This document shows, one piece after another, positions 26,776-38,114 of a DNA stretch of 64,000 nt (positions within the stretch are counted from its first letter, which is position 1; the number at the start of each line of letters is the position of its first letter). The notes under the pieces were generated by a model. It did not search any database, was not told where the DNA came from, and saw nothing but the letters and a program-made list of their open reading frames with translations. A program made the position numbers and the translations under genes. The stretch is from Nocardiopsis potens DSM 45234 (GTDB taxonomy: Bacteria > Actinomycetota > Actinomycetes > Streptosporangiales > Streptosporangiaceae), in assembly GCF_000341105.1 (NCBI RefSeq), contig NZ_ANBB01000037.1, positions 1 through 64,000 of the forward strand, read 5' to 3'.

Positions 26776-27984
26776 TCAGTCCCCGCCGTCGGAGCCCCCG
26801 TCGCCGTCGCCGTCCTCGTCGCCGTGGTCCCGGCCCTCGGCGGTCTTCGGGTCGCCGAGGGAGCCGTCCGGGGCCTGCGCGTAGCGGCCGCGGACGCTCG
26901 CCGGGAGGGCCCGCGCCAGCTCGGGCGGGAGCGCCGCGCCGTTCTCCTCCGGGTCGCCGACGATCTCGGTGCGGCCCCGGGGCAGCGCCTGCGGGTAGTG
27001 CGTGCTGATGTAGGAGATCAGGTGCTCGCGCAGGTCGCAGCAGATGTCCCAGCGGGCGTCGGAGTCGGCGGTGGTCGCCACCGCGCGCAGCTCCACCAGG
27101 CCGCCCTCCAGGATGTCGGTGGCCTGCAGGGACCAGCGCCGGCCGTCCCAGAGCGGGTGCGCGGTGATGAAGTCGCCCACCGCGGTGCGCAGCTCCTCGA
27201 TCGGCACCTCCCAGTCGACCCGGATCATCACCGAGCCGGTGATCGAGGTGCCCTGCTTGGTCCAGTTCTCGAACGAGGTGGTGGTGAACTGGGACACCGG
27301 GATCACCAGCCGCCGCTCGTCCCAGAGCCGCAGGGTCACCGTGGTCAGGCTCAGCTCCTCGACCCGGCCCCACTCGCCGTCGAACACGACGATGTCGTTG
27401 ATCCGCAGCGCGTCGCCGAAGGTGAGCTGCAGGCCGGCGAAGAGGTTGCCCAGGGTGGACTGGGCGGCGATGCCGGCCACGATGCCGATCAGGCCCGCGG
27501 AGGTGAGCAGCCCGGCGCCGAGCGGGCGGACCGCGTCGAAGGTGAACAGCACCGCGGCGGTGGCGATCACCACGATGACCCCGGTGATGATCCGGCGCAT
27601 CAGCCGCACCTGGGTCTGCAGCCGCCGGGACCGGCGGTCGGCGTCGCCGTTGCTCACCGCCAGCCGGGCCAGCACCCCGTCGGTGATGGCGTAGGCGACC
27701 GAGGTGGCCAGCCAGGTCAGCCCGATGATCATCAGGATCTCGAGGGCGTGCAGCAGCGGGGCGTACAGGGAGGTGTCCTCCATCTCGCCCCGGGAGGGAA
27801 GCGAGATGTTGACGCCCACCGCGGCCGCGGCGACATAGGCGGAGACGCGGCACCGGGCCACCAGGTACCGCGCCATCCCCCACACCTTGGACAGCTGGTG
27901 CGTCAGCAGCCAGTGCGCGATGCTGACCAGCCCCATGGCGATGAGGACGGAGACCAGTATCCCGGTCCACTGCAAGAGGTCCAC
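26776..27984 (-). CDS. MscS-family mechanosensitive channel
   Basis: A 402-residue membrane protein with four or five hydrophobic segments before the MscS pore helix and beta domain. The pore-lining region is GAGLLTSAGLIGIVAGIAAQ (about 178-197). It is followed by STLGNLFAGLQLTFGDALRI and the beta-domain start NDIVVFDGEWGRVEELSLTT. It probably releases solutes on hypo-osmotic shock. The last 25 residues are an acidic Asp/Gly-rich tail (GDEDGDGDGGSDGGD), an uncommon extension that could tune gating or bind divalent cations. GTG 27984 has AAGGGAA upstream. It is divergent from uvrC. Confidence 0.94.
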   Translation of the reverse strand: MDLLQWTGILVSVLIAMGLVSIAHWLLTHQLSKVWGMARYLVARCRVSAYVAAAAVGVNISLPSRGEMEDTSLYAPLLHALEILMIIGLTWLATSVAYAITDGVLARLAVSNGDADRRSRRLQTQVRLMRRIITGVIVVIATAAVLFTFDAVRPLGAGLLTSAGLIGIVAGIAAQSTLGNLFAGLQLTFGDALRINDIVVFDGEWGRVEELSLTTVTLRLWDERRLVIPVSQFTTTSFENWTKQGTSITGSVMIRVDWEVPIEELRTAVGDFITAHPLWDGRRWSLQATDILEGGLVELRAVATTADSDARWDICCDLREHLISYISTHYPQALPRGRTEIVGDPEENGAALPPELARALPASVRGRYAQAPDGSLGDPKTAEGRDHGDEDGDGDGGSDGGD

Positions 27985-28137
27985 GGAAGAGTTCCCTTTC
28001 AGGCGTCATCGGTTACCCGCACAACCTAGGACATCCGGATACCGAATCGTGACATTCCGGTGGGAACGCGGGTGCGGCGGAGCACACGATCGGCCGTCCG
28101 CTGGCCGTCCGTCGGCGGGGGCGACCACAATGGAAGC

Positions 28138-30093
28138 ATGACGGCGCAACCCCACCTCCGCCCCCGCCCGGGATCGATCCCGACCTCGCCCGGGGTGTAC
28201 CGCTTCCGCGACGAGCACGGCCGCGTCATCTACGTGGGCAAGGCGAAGAACCTGCGGGCCCGGCTCTCCTCCTACTTCCAGGACTTCGCCGGGCTGCACC
28301 CGCGCACCCAGACGATGGTCTCCACCGCCGCGGACGTGGACTGGACCGTGGTGGGCACCGAGGTGGAGGCGCTCCAGCTGGAGTACTCCTGGATCAAGGA
28401 GTACGACCCGCGCTTCAACGTCAAGTACCGGGACGACAAGAGCTACCCCTACCTCGCCGTCACCATGAACGAGGAGTTCCCCCGGGTGCAGGTGATGCGC
28501 GGCGCCAAGCGCAAGGGGGTGCGCTACTTCGGCCCCTACGGGCACGCCTGGGCCATCCGGGAGACGGTCGACCTGCTGCTCCGGGTCTTCCCGGTGCGCA
28601 CCTGCTCGGCCGGGGTGTTCCGCAGCGCGCGCAACAGCGGGCGGCCCTGCCTGCTCGGCTACATCGGCAAGTGCTCGGCCCCGTGCACCGGGAAGGTGGA
28701 CGCCGAGGAGCACCGGGCGCTGGCCGAGGACTTCTGCTCGTTCATGGCCGGCGACACCGGCCGGTTCATCCGGGCCCTGGAGCGCTCCATGCGCACCGCC
28801 GCCGAGGAGCAGGAGTACGAGCGGGCCGCGCGGATCCGGGACGACATCGAGGCGCTGCGCACCGCCCTGGAGAAGCAGTCGGTGGTGCTGGGCGACTCCA
28901 CCGACTGCGACGTGATCGCCGTCGCCGAGGACCAGCTGGAGGCCGCGGTCCAGGTGTTCTACGTGCGCGGCGGGCGGATCCGCGGGCAGCGCGGCTGGGT
29001 GGTGGACAAGGTCGAGGACGTCGGCACCGGGGGGCTGGTGGAGCGGTTCCTGGCCCGGCTGTACGGGGAGGGGGCAGACGCGGCGGCGGTCCCGCGCGAG
29101 GTGCTGGTCTCGACGGAGCCCGACGACCCGGAGGCGGTGGCCGAGTGGCTCGCGGAGCGCCGCGGCTCCCGGGTCGACCTGCGCGTCCCGCAGCGCGGCG
29201 ACAAGAGGTCCCTGCTGGAGACGGTGGCCAAGAACGCCGAGCAGGCGCTGGCCCGGCACCGCACCCAGCGGGCCGGTGACCTGACCACCCGCAGCCGGGC
29301 GCTGCAGGAGGTCCAGGAGGCCCTGGACCTGCCCGAGGCGCCGCTGCGGATCGAGTGCTTCGACATCTCCAACCTGATGGGCGAGCACGTGGTGGCCTCG
29401 ATGGTGGTCTTCGAGGACGGCCTGGCCCGCAAGTCGGAGTACCGCCGGTTCAGCGTCCGCGGGCTGAGCAAGGGCGACCGGGAGCAGAACGACGTCGCCT
29501 CCATGCACGAGGTGGTGCACCGCCGGTTCTCCCGCTACCTGGAGGAGAGCAGCAAGGCCGGCGAGCTGGCCGTGATGGGGGAGAACGCGGGGGAACGGGA
29601 GGGGGAACATGGGGCGTCCCGTCCCGGGAGGTTCGCCTACCCGCCTAACCTGGTGGTGGTGGACGGCGGCCGCCCCCAGGTGGAGGCGGCCCGGCGCGCG
29701 CTGGACGAGCTCGGCATCGACGACATCGCGGTGTGCGGGCTGGCCAAGCGGCTGGAGGAGGTCTGGCTCCCCGACGAGGAGGACCCGGTCATCCTGCCGC
29801 GCACCGGCGAGGGGCTGTACCTGCTGCAGCGGGTGCGCGACGAGGCGCACCGCTTCGCCATCGCCTACCACCGGCAGAAGCGGGCCAAGGCGCTCACCGG
29901 CAGCGTCCTGGACGAGGTGCCGGGGCTCGGCCCGGCGCGGCGGACGGCGCTGCTGAAGCACTTCGGCTCGGTGCGCCGGCTGTCCGAGGCGACGGCCGAG
30001 CAGATCGCGGAGGTCCCGGGGATCGGCGCGGGCATCGCGGAGGCGGTGCACGCGCGGCTGAGCGGAACCGAAGGGCGCAACGATGGGGGATGA
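28138..30093 (+). CDS. uvrC: UvrABC excinuclease subunit C
   Basis: A 651-residue endonuclease that makes both incisions in nucleotide excision repair. Domains in order: GIY-YIG ([20 protein letters not shown], about 17-36), a cysteine region, the UVR UvrB-binding motif ([20 protein letters not shown], about 220-239), the RNase H-like catalytic domain starting [20 protein letters not shown], and a C-terminal double helix-hairpin-helix ([20 protein letters not shown]). A charged insert (about 480-500) is longer than in E. coli. ATG 28138 is used. No LexA box was found upstream, unlike uvrA. It overlaps rapZ by 11 bp. Confidence 0.97.
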   Translation: MTAQPHLRPRPGSIPTSPGVYRFRDEHGRVIYVGKAKNLRARLSSYFQDFAGLHPRTQTMVSTAADVDWTVVGTEVEALQLEYSWIKEYDPRFNVKYRDDKSYPYLAVTMNEEFPRVQVMRGAKRKGVRYFGPYGHAWAIRETVDLLLRVFPVRTCSAGVFRSARNSGRPCLLGYIGKCSAPCTGKVDAEEHRALAEDFCSFMAGDTGRFIRALERSMRTAAEEQEYERAARIRDDIEALRTALEKQSVVLGDSTDCDVIAVAEDQLEAAVQVFYVRGGRIRGQRGWVVDKVEDVGTGGLVERFLARLYGEGADAAAVPREVLVSTEPDDPEAVAEWLAERRGSRVDLRVPQRGDKRSLLETVAKNAEQALARHRTQRAGDLTTRSRALQEVQEALDLPEAPLRIECFDISNLMGEHVVASMVVFEDGLARKSEYRRFSVRGLSKGDREQNDVASMHEVVHRRFSRYLEESSKAGELAVMGENAGEREGEHGASRPGRFAYPPNLVVVDGGRPQVEAARRALDELGIDDIAVCGLAKRLEEVWLPDEEDPVILPRTGEGLYLLQRVRDEAHRFAIAYHRQKRAKALTGSVLDEVPGLGPARRTALLKHFGSVRRLSEATAEQIAEVPGIGAGIAEAVHARLSGTEGRNDGG

Positions 30094-30997
30094 CGGGATG
30101 GCCGAGAGCGGACCGGCGGAGGGCCTGGGCGGGGAGCTCCCGCCGGAGATCGTGATCGTCACCGGGATGTCCGGTGCGGGCCGCAGCACGGCGGCCCGGG
30201 CGCTGGAGGACCTCGACTGGTTCGTGGTGGACAACCTCCCGCCGGGGCTGCTGCCGACCATGATCGACCTGGCCGGGCGGACCAGGGGGGCGGTGGCGCG
30301 GGTCGCCGCGGTGGTGGACGTGCGCAGCATGGCCTTCACCGAGGACCTGCTCTCCACCGTGGAGGAGCTGCGCGGGCGGGGGATCACCGCGCGGGTGGTG
30401 TTCCTGGAGGCCGGCGACGAGACGCTGGTGCGCCGGTTCGAGAGCGTGCGCCGCCCGCACCCGCTGCAGGGCGAGGGGCTGCTCACCGACGGCATCGCCC
30501 GGGAGCGGGAGACGCTGCGCGCCGTCCGCGGCGAGGCCGACCTGGTGATCGACACCTCCCAGCTCAACGTGCACCAGCTCAAGGCGAAGGTGATCGGCTT
30601 CTTCGGCGACTCCGAGGAGGTCCGCACCCGGGCCAACGTGGTCTCCTTCGGGTTCAAGCACGGCCTGCCGGTCGACGCCGACCTGGTGCTGGACTGCCGG
30701 TTCCTGCCCAACCCGCACTGGGTGCCCGAGCTGCGCCCGATGACCGGCCGGGACGAGCCGGTCCGCGACTACGTGCTGGCGCAGAACGGCGCCAAGGAGA
30801 TGCTGGACGCCTACACCGAGGTGCTGCGCCTGCTGATCGCCGGCTACCAGCGGGAGGGCAAGCACTACATGACGCTGGCGGTGGGCTGCACCGGAGGCCG
30901 GCACCGCAGCGTCGCGATGGCGGAGCGGTTCGGCGAGAAGCTCCGCGAGGAGGGCGTCGAGGTGCACGTGGCCCACCGGGACGTGGGCCGGGAGTGA
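30083..30997 (+). CDS. rapZ: RapZ/YvcJ family nucleotide-binding protein
   Basis: A 304-residue P-loop protein. The N-terminal domain has [20 protein letters not shown] (about 25-44), with Arg where the Walker A lysine is usual, and [15 protein letters not shown]. The C-terminal domain carries [20 protein letters not shown] and [20 protein letters not shown]. In E. coli RapZ is an adaptor for small RNA decay controlling glucosamine-6-phosphate synthase; in Gram-positives YvcJ binds GTP and its role is less clear. The uvrC-rapZ-yvcK-whiA order is conserved in actinobacteria and points to coordination of envelope sugar metabolism with development. ATG 30083 overlaps the uvrC end. Confidence 0.95.
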   Translation: MGDDGMAESGPAEGLGGELPPEIVIVTGMSGAGRSTAARALEDLDWFVVDNLPPGLLPTMIDLAGRTRGAVARVAAVVDVRSMAFTEDLLSTVEELRGRGITARVVFLEAGDETLVRRFESVRRPHPLQGEGLLTDGIARERETLRAVRGEADLVIDTSQLNVHQLKAKVIGFFGDSEEVRTRANVVSFGFKHGLPVDADLVLDCRFLPNPHWVPELRPMTGRDEPVRDYVLAQNGAKEMLDAYTEVLRLLIAGYQREGKHYMTLAVGCTGGRHRSVAMAERFGEKLREEGVEVHVAHRDVGRE

Positions 30998-31120
30998 CCC
31001 GGGCCGCCGGGCGCCGGCGGCGGATCGCGCACGGGCCGCGGGGTACCTACCATTGGCCCGACCGTCCGCCGCTGCCGTCGCAGGGGCGGTCCGTACGGCG
31101 TAGTCGGTAGGCGGGATCGG

Positions 31121-32119
31121 ATGGCTGTGGATTCAGGTGGCGTGTCGGCCGGGGCGCGGATCGCACCGGAGGACGAGGAACTGCCGCCCCGGGTGGTCGC
31201 GCTCGGCGGGGGGCACGGCCTGTCCGCGTCGCTGCGCGCGCTGCGCCGCGTCACCACCGACGTCACGGCGGTGGTCACCGTCGCCGACGACGGGGGCTCC
31301 AGCGGCCGGCTGCGCGACGAGTTCGGCATCCTCCCGCCGGGGGACCTGCGGATGGCGCTGGCGGCGCTCTGCGGCGACGACGAGTGGGGCCACACCTGGA
31401 GCGAGGTGATCCAGCACCGCTTCCGCAGCGACGGCGAGCTGCACGGGCACGCGGTGGGCAACCTGCTCATCGCGGCGCTGTGGCAGCTGCTCGGCGACTC
31501 GGTGGCCGGGCTGGACTGGGTGGGCCAGCTGCTCGGCGCGCACGGCCGGGTGCTGCCGATGTCCTCGGTGCCGCTGGACATCGCGGCCGAGGTGCAGGGC
31601 GCCGACCCGGCCCGGCCGGACGAGGTCACCACGGTGCGCGGGCAGGTCGCCTGCGCCAGCACCGGGGGGCGGGTCCGGTCGATCTCGCTGCTGCCCGCCG
31701 ACCCGCCGGCCTGCCCGCAGGCGGTCAAGGCGGTGCACGAGGCCGACTGGGTGGTGTTCGGCCCGGGCTCCTGGTTCACCAGCGTGCTGCCGCACCTGCT
31801 GGTGCCGGAGCTGGCCACGGCCCTGGTGGAGACGGACGCGCGCCGGGTGGTGGCGCTCAACCTGTCCCCGCAGCGCGGCGAGACCGACGGGTTCAGCCCC
31901 GAGACCTACCTGAGCGTCCTGGAGGAGCACGCCCCCGGGCTGGGGGTGGACGTGGTGCTGGCCGACCGGGGCGTGGTGGACGACCCCGGCCCGCTGCGCG
32001 CGGCCGCCGAGCGGCTCGGCGGCGAGCTGGTGCTGGGCGACGTCGCGGAGGCCGAGGGGTCGGCCAAGCACGACCCGGACCGGCTCGCCGGCGTGTTCGA
32101 CCGGATCTTCCGCGGCTGA
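31121..32119 (+). CDS. yvcK: YvcK/CuvA family UDP-sugar-binding protein
   Basis: A 332-residue protein of the gluconeogenesis-factor family that binds UDP-GlcNAc-type ligands and supports cell-wall synthesis on gluconeogenic carbon (CuvA in mycobacteria). Motifs: ALGGGHGLSASLRALRR (about 27-43), VTVADDGGSSGRLRDEFGIL (about 53-72), PPGDLRMALAAL, GNLLIAALW and VVFGPGSWFTSVLPHLLVP. Length is typical. It follows rapZ after 123 bp, and the gap may contain a second promoter. The DUF488 gene at 32147 separates it from whiA, which usually comes next. Confidence 0.96.
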   Translation: MAVDSGGVSAGARIAPEDEELPPRVVALGGGHGLSASLRALRRVTTDVTAVVTVADDGGSSGRLRDEFGILPPGDLRMALAALCGDDEWGHTWSEVIQHRFRSDGELHGHAVGNLLIAALWQLLGDSVAGLDWVGQLLGAHGRVLPMSSVPLDIAAEVQGADPARPDEVTTVRGQVACASTGGRVRSISLLPADPPACPQAVKAVHEADWVVFGPGSWFTSVLPHLLVPELATALVETDARRVVALNLSPQRGETDGFSPETYLSVLEEHAPGLGVDVVLADRGVVDDPGPLRAAAERLGGELVLGDVAEAEGSAKHDPDRLAGVFDRIFRG

Positions 32120-32146
32120 GCCGCGGGCCTGTGCCAGGCTGGTGCG

Positions 32147-32515
32147 GTGAGCGGCGACATCGTGCTGATGCGGGTGCGCGACGCGCTGGCCGACCCGCCG
32201 GAGCGGGGCGCGGTGTTCCTGGTGGACCGGCTGTGGCCGCGCGGGGTGCGCAAGGACGCGCTGCGCCTGGACGGCTGGCTGAAGGACGCGGCGCCCAGCA
32301 CGGAGCTGCGCCGGTGGTTCGGCCACGACCCGGAGCGCTGGGAGGCGTTCGCCGAGCGGTACCGCCGGGAGCTGGCCGCCCGGCCGGAGGCGCTCCGCCC
32401 GGTGCTGGACGCGCTGGCCGAGGGGCCGGTGGTGCTGCTGTACGCGGCCCGGGACACCGAGCACAACCAGGCGGTGGTCCTGCGCGGGGTGCTGGAACGC
32501 GCACAGGGCCGGTGA
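32147..32515 (+). CDS. DUF488 family protein
   Basis: A 122-residue protein of the DUF488 family. It has the typical start IVLMRVRDALADPPERGAVF, the central VDRLWPRGVRKDALRLDGWL and GRxx-type end LLYAARDTEHNQAVVL. The family function is unknown; a few members have been suggested to be nucleotide- or DNA-linked. GTG 32147 lies 27 bp after yvcK, and whiA begins 87 bp downstream. It is an extra gene within a usually tight rapZ-yvcK-whiA block. Base composition is like its neighbours, so recent transfer is not indicated. Confidence 0.85.
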   Translation: MSGDIVLMRVRDALADPPERGAVFLVDRLWPRGVRKDALRLDGWLKDAAPSTELRRWFGHDPERWEAFAERYRRELAARPEALRPVLDALAEGPVVLLYAARDTEHNQAVVLRGVLERAQGR

Positions 32516-32602
32516 CACGCGGCGGTTGGCGTGGCCGGGCGCCCCAGGGCGAGTAGTCTGCCTGTTCAGGGGAGTCGACCATCCAGGGGGAGGACCGCGA
32601 CC

Positions 32603-33583
32603 ATGGCGATGACCGGCGTGGTGAAGGACGAGTTGAGCCGGCTGACCGTTCTCAAGCCATGCTGCCGGAAGGCCGAGGTCTCCACGATCCTGCGGTTCAC
32701 CGGCGGTCTGCACCTGGTGGGCGGGCGCATCGTCATCGAGGCGGAGCTGGATACCGGGGCGGCGGCGCGCCGCCTCCGCAAGGACGTCTCCGAGGTGTTC
32801 GGGCACGAGTCCGAGGTGGTCGTGCTGGCGCCGAGCGGGCTGCGCAAGGGCAACCGCTACGTGGTCCGGGTGATCAAGGACGGGGAGAGCCTGGCCCGGC
32901 AGACCGGGCTGATCGACGGCAACGGCCGCCCGGTGCGCGGCCTGCCCCGGCACGTGGTGGCGGGCGGCGCCTGCGACTCGGAGTCGGCCTGGCGGGGCGC
33001 GTTCATCGCGCACGGCTCGCTGACCGAGCCGGGCCGGTCGATGTCGCTGGAGGTGACCTGCCCCGGGCCGGAGGCGGCGCTGGCGCTGGTCGGCGCGGCG
33101 CGGCGGCTCAAGGTGCACGCCAAGGCCCGGGAGGTGCGCGGGGTGGACCGGGTGGTGGTCCGCGACGGCGACTCCATCGGCGCGCTGCTCACCCTGCTCG
33201 GCGCGCACCAGAGCGTGCTGGCCTGGGAGGAGCGGCGGATGCGGCGCGAGGTCCGCGCCACCGCCAACCGGCTGGCCAACTTCGACGACGCCAACCTGCG
33301 GCGCAGCGCCCGCGCGGCGGTGGCGGCCGGCGCCCGGGTGGAGCGGGCGCTGGAGATCCTCGGCGAGGAGGCCCCGGACCACCTGGTGGCGGCGGGCCGG
33401 CTGCGGCTGGCGCACAAGCAGGCGTCGCTGGAGGAGCTGGGGCAGCTCTCCTCGCCGCCGCTGACCAAGGACGCGATCGCCGGGCGGATCCGCCGGCTGC
33501 TCGCGATGGCCGACAAGCGCGCCTGTGACCTTGGTATCCCCGGCACCGAAGCCAACCTCACGCCGGACATGCTCGTTCCCTGA
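32603..33583 (+). CDS. whiA: Sporulation/division regulator WhiA
   Basis: A 326-residue transcription factor that with WhiB switches aerial hyphae to sporulation septation in Streptomyces; it is also conserved in non-sporulating bacteria. The N-terminal part (about 1-220) is the degenerate LAGLIDADG homing-endonuclease fold, with VKDELSRL near the start and [20 protein letters not shown] at about 121-140. The C terminus is a helix-turn-helix (about 235-315, ending [19 protein letters not shown]). ATG 32603 has GGGGGAGG 10 bases upstream. It is the last gene of the uvrC cluster; gap follows after 315 bp. Confidence 0.97.
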   Translation: MAMTGVVKDELSRLTVLKPCCRKAEVSTILRFTGGLHLVGGRIVIEAELDTGAAARRLRKDVSEVFGHESEVVVLAPSGLRKGNRYVVRVIKDGESLARQTGLIDGNGRPVRGLPRHVVAGGACDSESAWRGAFIAHGSLTEPGRSMSLEVTCPGPEAALALVGAARRLKVHAKAREVRGVDRVVVRDGDSIGALLTLLGAHQSVLAWEERRMRREVRATANRLANFDDANLRRSARAAVAAGARVERALEILGEEAPDHLVAAGRLRLAHKQASLEELGQLSSPPLTKDAIAGRIRRLLAMADKRACDLGIPGTEANLTPDMLVP

Positions 33584-34903
<1,320 letters not shown>

Positions 34904-34921
34904 CCGGGCGCACCGCGCAGG

Positions 34922-34955
34922 GGAGGCGCCGGCCCGAACGCGGGCCGGCGCCTCC
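34922..34955 (+). terminator. Perfect 15-bp stem-loop between gap and pgk
   Basis: GGAGGCGCCGGCCCG, loop AACG, and the exact complement. No T-run follows. In a gap-pgk-tpiA operon it would act as a partial terminator or as an RNA-processing/stability element raising gap mRNA relative to pgk. Confidence 0.65.
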
Positions 34956-34981
34956 GGGACAACTGGGAGTAGGAGTACTGC

Positions 34982-36169
34982 ATGCGGACGATCGACGACC
35001 TCGACGTCGCCGGCAAGCGGGTCTTCGTCCGGGCCGACCTCAACGTTCCGCTGGACGGCGGGCGGATCACCGACGACGGGCGGATCCGCGCCGCCTTGCC
35101 CACCATCGCCGCGCTGCGCGAGCGCGGCGCCCGGGTGGTCGTCGCCGCCCACCTGGGCCGCCCCAAGGGGAAGCCCGACCCCGCCTTCACGCTGCGGCCG
35201 GTCGCCGAGCGCCTGGCCGAGCTGCTCGGCGCCGAGGTGGCCTTCGCCGCCGACACCGCCGGCCCCTCCGCCCGGGAGGCCGTGCAGGGCCTGGCCGACG
35301 GCCAGGTCGCGCTGCTGGAGAACCTGCGCTTCGAGGCCGGCGAGACCAGCAAGGACGACGCCGAGCGCGGCGAGTTCGCCGACCGCCTGGCCGCCCTGGC
35401 CGACCTCTACGTCGGGGACGGCTTCGGCGCGGTGCACCGCAGGCACGCCAGCGTCTACGACCTGCCGAAGCGGCTGCCGCACGCGGTCGGCGGCCTGGTG
35501 CTGGCCGAGGTCGAGGTGCTGAAGCGGCTCACCGAGGACCCGGAGCGGCCCTACACCGTGGTGCTGGGCGGCGCCAAGGTCTCGGACAAGCTGGCGGTCA
35601 TCGCCAACCTGCTGGACACCGCCGACCGGCTGGTCATCGGCGGCGGCATGGTCTTCACCTTCCTCAAGGCCAAGGGGTACGAGGTCGGCTCCAGCCTGCT
35701 GGAGACCGACCAGTTGGAGACGGTCCGCGGCTACCTGCGCGACGCCGAGAAGCGCGGCGTGGAGATCGTGCTCCCGGTGGACGTGGTGGCGGCCGAGGCG
35801 TTCGCCGCCGACGCCCCGCACGGCGCGGTGCCGGTGGAGGCGATCCCCGCCGACCGGATGGGCCTGGACATCGGCCCGGAGTCCGCGAAGCTCTTCGCCG
35901 AGAAGGTGAAGGACAGCCGGACGGTGTTCTGGAACGGCCCGATGGGCGTCTTCGAGATGGAGCCCTACTCGCACGGCACCCGGGCGCTGGCCCGCGCCCT
36001 CACCGAGTCTCCGGCCTTCACCGTGGTGGGCGGCGGCGACTCCGCGGCCGCGGTGCGCGCCCTCGGCTTCGACGAGGCCGCGTTCGGCCACATCTCCACC
36101 GGCGGCGGCGCCAGCCTGGAGTACCTGGAGGGCAAGGAGCTCCCGGGCATCGAGGCACTGCGGGACTGA
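34982..36169 (+). CDS. pgk: Phosphoglycerate kinase
   Basis: A 395-residue enzyme transferring phosphate from 1,3-bisphosphoglycerate to ADP. The N-terminal substrate domain has [20 protein letters not shown] (about 12-31) and the HLGRPKGK loop. The nucleotide domain has [15 protein letters not shown] (about 193-207), [12 protein letters not shown] (about 313) and [13 protein letters not shown] near the C terminus. It reads [13 protein letters not shown] where many homologues have DAFG-AHR; this looks like normal actinobacterial variation. ATG 34982 has AGGAG upstream. Flanking hairpins at 34922 and 36181 isolate it within the glycolytic operon. Confidence 0.98.
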   Translation: MRTIDDLDVAGKRVFVRADLNVPLDGGRITDDGRIRAALPTIAALRERGARVVVAAHLGRPKGKPDPAFTLRPVAERLAELLGAEVAFAADTAGPSAREAVQGLADGQVALLENLRFEAGETSKDDAERGEFADRLAALADLYVGDGFGAVHRRHASVYDLPKRLPHAVGGLVLAEVEVLKRLTEDPERPYTVVLGGAKVSDKLAVIANLLDTADRLVIGGGMVFTFLKAKGYEVGSSLLETDQLETVRGYLRDAEKRGVEIVLPVDVVAAEAFAADAPHGAVPVEAIPADRMGLDIGPESAKLFAEKVKDSRTVFWNGPMGVFEMEPYSHGTRALARALTESPAFTVVGGGDSAAAVRALGFDEAAFGHISTGGGASLEYLEGKELPGIEALRD

Positions 36170-36180
36170 CCCCCGCGCCC

Positions 36181-36218
36181 GCCGCCGGGCCGGCCCCCCG
36201 GGGAGCCGGCCCGGCGGC
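36181..36218 (+). terminator. 14-bp stem-loop between pgk and tpiA
   Basis: GCCGCCGGGCCGGC pairs with its complement across a 10-base loop, 12 bases after the pgk stop. No T-run. It resembles the gap-pgk hairpin in placement and probably in role. Confidence 0.6.
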
Positions 36219-36263
36219 GCACCCCCTTCACAGCACGCAGCAGAACCGAGCGACGAGGACGAC

Positions 36264-37046
36264 ATGGCACAGGCCGAGCGCAAGCCGCTGATCGCGGGCA
36301 ACTGGAAGATGAACAAGAACCACTTCGAGGCGATCAAGCTCGTGCAGGAGGTGGCCTTCGCGCTGAAGGACGCCGACTACGACCGCGCCGAAGCGGTGGT
36401 CCTCCCGCCCTTCACCGACCTGCGCAGCGTGCAGACCCTGGTCGACGGGGACAAGCTGCGCCTGGGCTACGGCGCCCAGGACGTCTCCGCGCACGAGCAG
36501 GGCGCCTACACCGGCGAGGTGTCCGCCGCGATGCTGGCCAAGCTGGGCTGCGGCTACGTGCTGACCGGCCACTCCGAGCGGCGCGAGTACCACGCCGAGG
36601 ACGACGCCCTGGTCAACGCGAAGACCAGGATCGCCTTCGCGCACGGGATCACCCCGATCCTGTGCGTGGGCGAGGGCCTGGACGTGCGCAAGGCCGGCGG
36701 CCAGGTCGCCCACACCGCCGCCCAGGTCGAGGCCGGCGTGAAGGGCCTCACCGCCGAGCAGGTGGAGAAGCTGGTCATCGCCTACGAGCCGGTCTGGGCG
36801 ATCGGCACCGGCGAGGTGGCCACCCCGGCCGACGCCCAGGAGGTCTGCGGGCGGGCGGTCCGGGAGAAGCTCGCCGAGCTGTACTCCGCGGAGACCGCGG
36901 CCAAGACGCGCGTCCTCTACGGCGGCTCGGTCAAGCCGGACAACATCGCCGGCATCATGGCCGAGCAGGACGTGGACGGCGCCCTGGTCGGCGGGGCCAG
37001 CCTCAAGGGCGAGGACTTCGCCAAGCTGGTGCGCCTGGGCGAGTAG
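36264..37046 (+). CDS. tpiA: Triosephosphate isomerase
   Basis: A 260-residue TIM-barrel enzyme interconverting dihydroxyacetone phosphate and glyceraldehyde-3-phosphate. It has the N-terminal [13 protein letters not shown] (catalytic Lys), the electrophilic His in [12 protein letters not shown] (about 102), the catalytic Glu in [20 protein letters not shown] (about 174) and the phosphate-binding [17 protein letters not shown] and [10 protein letters not shown]. Length is typical. ATG 36264 is preceded by GAGGA. It is the third gene of the operon; secG follows after 262 bp with its own likely promoter. Confidence 0.98.
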   Translation: MAQAERKPLIAGNWKMNKNHFEAIKLVQEVAFALKDADYDRAEAVVLPPFTDLRSVQTLVDGDKLRLGYGAQDVSAHEQGAYTGEVSAAMLAKLGCGYVLTGHSERREYHAEDDALVNAKTRIAFAHGITPILCVGEGLDVRKAGGQVAHTAAQVEAGVKGLTAEQVEKLVIAYEPVWAIGTGEVATPADAQEVCGRAVREKLAELYSAETAAKTRVLYGGSVKPDNIAGIMAEQDVDGALVGGASLKGEDFAKLVRLGE

Positions 37047-37308
37047 CCGGTGCGCCCGGGGCGGTGAGACCCGCCTCGTCCGCCTTTCCGGGCCCCCGCG
37101 GGACCCGAGTGGTGGACGGGGCGGGTTAGACTTCCCCGGAGGTTTTCTTCGCAGCATCCGCGCTCCGCGACGGTGCGCGGTAAAATCGAGCAGTGTCCCC
37201 CGGTCCCCTCCTCCGCCGGGCCCTAGGCCCAGCCGAGCGGCGAGTACGCGGTCTTGGGGTCCAAGGTCGTCAATTCCCCCTCGTCGGGGTCGAGTTACGG
37301 GTGAGCGT

Positions 37309-37545
37309 GTGATCCTCGGTCTGTCCATTCTCGTAATGGTCTGCAGCGTCCTCCTCCTGATGCTGGTGCTGCTGCACAAGGGCAAGGGCGGTGGTCTGTC
37401 CGACCTGTTCGGCGGCGGCGTCACCTCCTCCCTGGGCGGGTCGTCGGTGGTGGAGCGCAACCTGGACCGGCTGACGGTCGTCACCGCGCTGGTGTGGATC
37501 ATCGCCATCGTCGTGCTCGGCCTGCTCATCAACCGGGGAGCGTAG
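37309..37545 (+). CDS. secG: Preprotein translocase subunit SecG
   Basis: A 78-residue inner-membrane protein with two hydrophobic helices (about 2-22 and 56-75) around the conserved cytoplasmic loop LLHKGKGGGLSDLFGGG. SecG helps SecYEG-SecA export. GTG 37309 is the first start with good family alignment (ILGLSILVMVCSVLLLMLV). Linkage to tpiA is conserved in actinobacteria and other phyla. rbpA begins 46 bp downstream. Confidence 0.95.
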   Translation: MILGLSILVMVCSVLLLMLVLLHKGKGGGLSDLFGGGVTSSLGGSSVVERNLDRLTVVTALVWIIAIVVLGLLINRGA

Positions 37546-37591
37546 TTCCGACTTCCCCCTCGCCGGGGCATGACCGCCGAAGGAGTTTTTC

Positions 37592-37975
37592 GTGGGTAGT
37601 GGTAGCGCCATCCGTGGCAGCCGCGTGGGCGCCGGCCCGATGGGCGAGGCCGAGCGCGGCGAGGCCGCGCCGCGCGTCCGGGTCCCGTTCTACTGCGCCA
37701 ACAAGCACGAGGTCGTGCCGAGCTTCTCCAACGAGGCCGCGGTTCCCGAGGAGTGGGACTGCCCGCGCTGCGGTTTCCCCGCCGGCAAGGACAAGGACAA
37801 CCCGCCGTCCCCGCCGCGCACCGAGCCGTACAAGACGCACCTCGCCTACGTGAAGGAGCGGCGCAGCGCCGAGGACGGCGAGGCCATCCTCGAAGAGGCG
37901 CTGGAGAAGCTGCGCGCGCAGCGCGCCGAGGTCAGGGCGCACATGGAGGCGGCCGCCAAGGCCAAGGCCTCCTGA
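37592..37975 (+). CDS. rbpA: RNA polymerase-binding protein RbpA
   Basis: A 127-residue actinobacterial transcription activator that binds the principal sigma factor and RNA polymerase and stabilises open complexes. The N-terminal tail contains GSGSAIRGSRVGAGPMGEAE. The core zinc-binding domain has VPFYCANKHEVVPSFSNEA and EWDCPRCGFPAGKDKD (CxnH...CxxC). The C-terminal sigma-interaction domain includes PYKTHLAYVKERRSAEDGEA. GTG 37592 is preceded by AAGGAG. A strong terminator follows immediately. In S. coelicolor rbpA is not beside secG, so this linkage is lineage-specific. Confidence 0.96.
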   Translation: MGSGSAIRGSRVGAGPMGEAERGEAAPRVRVPFYCANKHEVVPSFSNEAAVPEEWDCPRCGFPAGKDKDNPPSPPRTEPYKTHLAYVKERRSAEDGEAILEEALEKLRAQRAEVRAHMEAAAKAKAS

Positions 37976-37989
37976 GGCCCCTCTGCTCC

Positions 37990-38025
37990 GAAGGGCGGGG
38001 CCGCCGACCGGCGGCCCCGCCCTTC
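37990..38025 (+). terminator. rbpA terminator hairpin
   Basis: GAAGGGCGGGGCCGCC, loop GACC, then the exact complement: a perfect 16-bp stem 14 bases after the rbpA stop. It directly abuts the 28-bp inverted repeat at 38026. Confidence 0.8.
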
Positions 38026-38114
38026 GCGTTGATCTTGGAGTTATCGACCTGTCCCCGCAGTGAACGGGCGCACGTAGCCGTGCCTTGACAGGTCGATAAC
38101 TCCAAGATCAACGC
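38026..38114. repeat. 28-bp inverted repeat with a 33-base centre
   Basis: Arms 38026-38053 and 38087-38114 are exact complements, beginning GCGTTGATCTTGGAGTTATC. The centre has its own partial symmetry (CACGTAGCCGTG region). The outer end resembles those of the elements at 4067 and 54788. The TGA stop of the leftward IclR gene (38108-38110) lies inside the right arm, so the element forms the 3' end of that gene. Confidence 0.88.
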
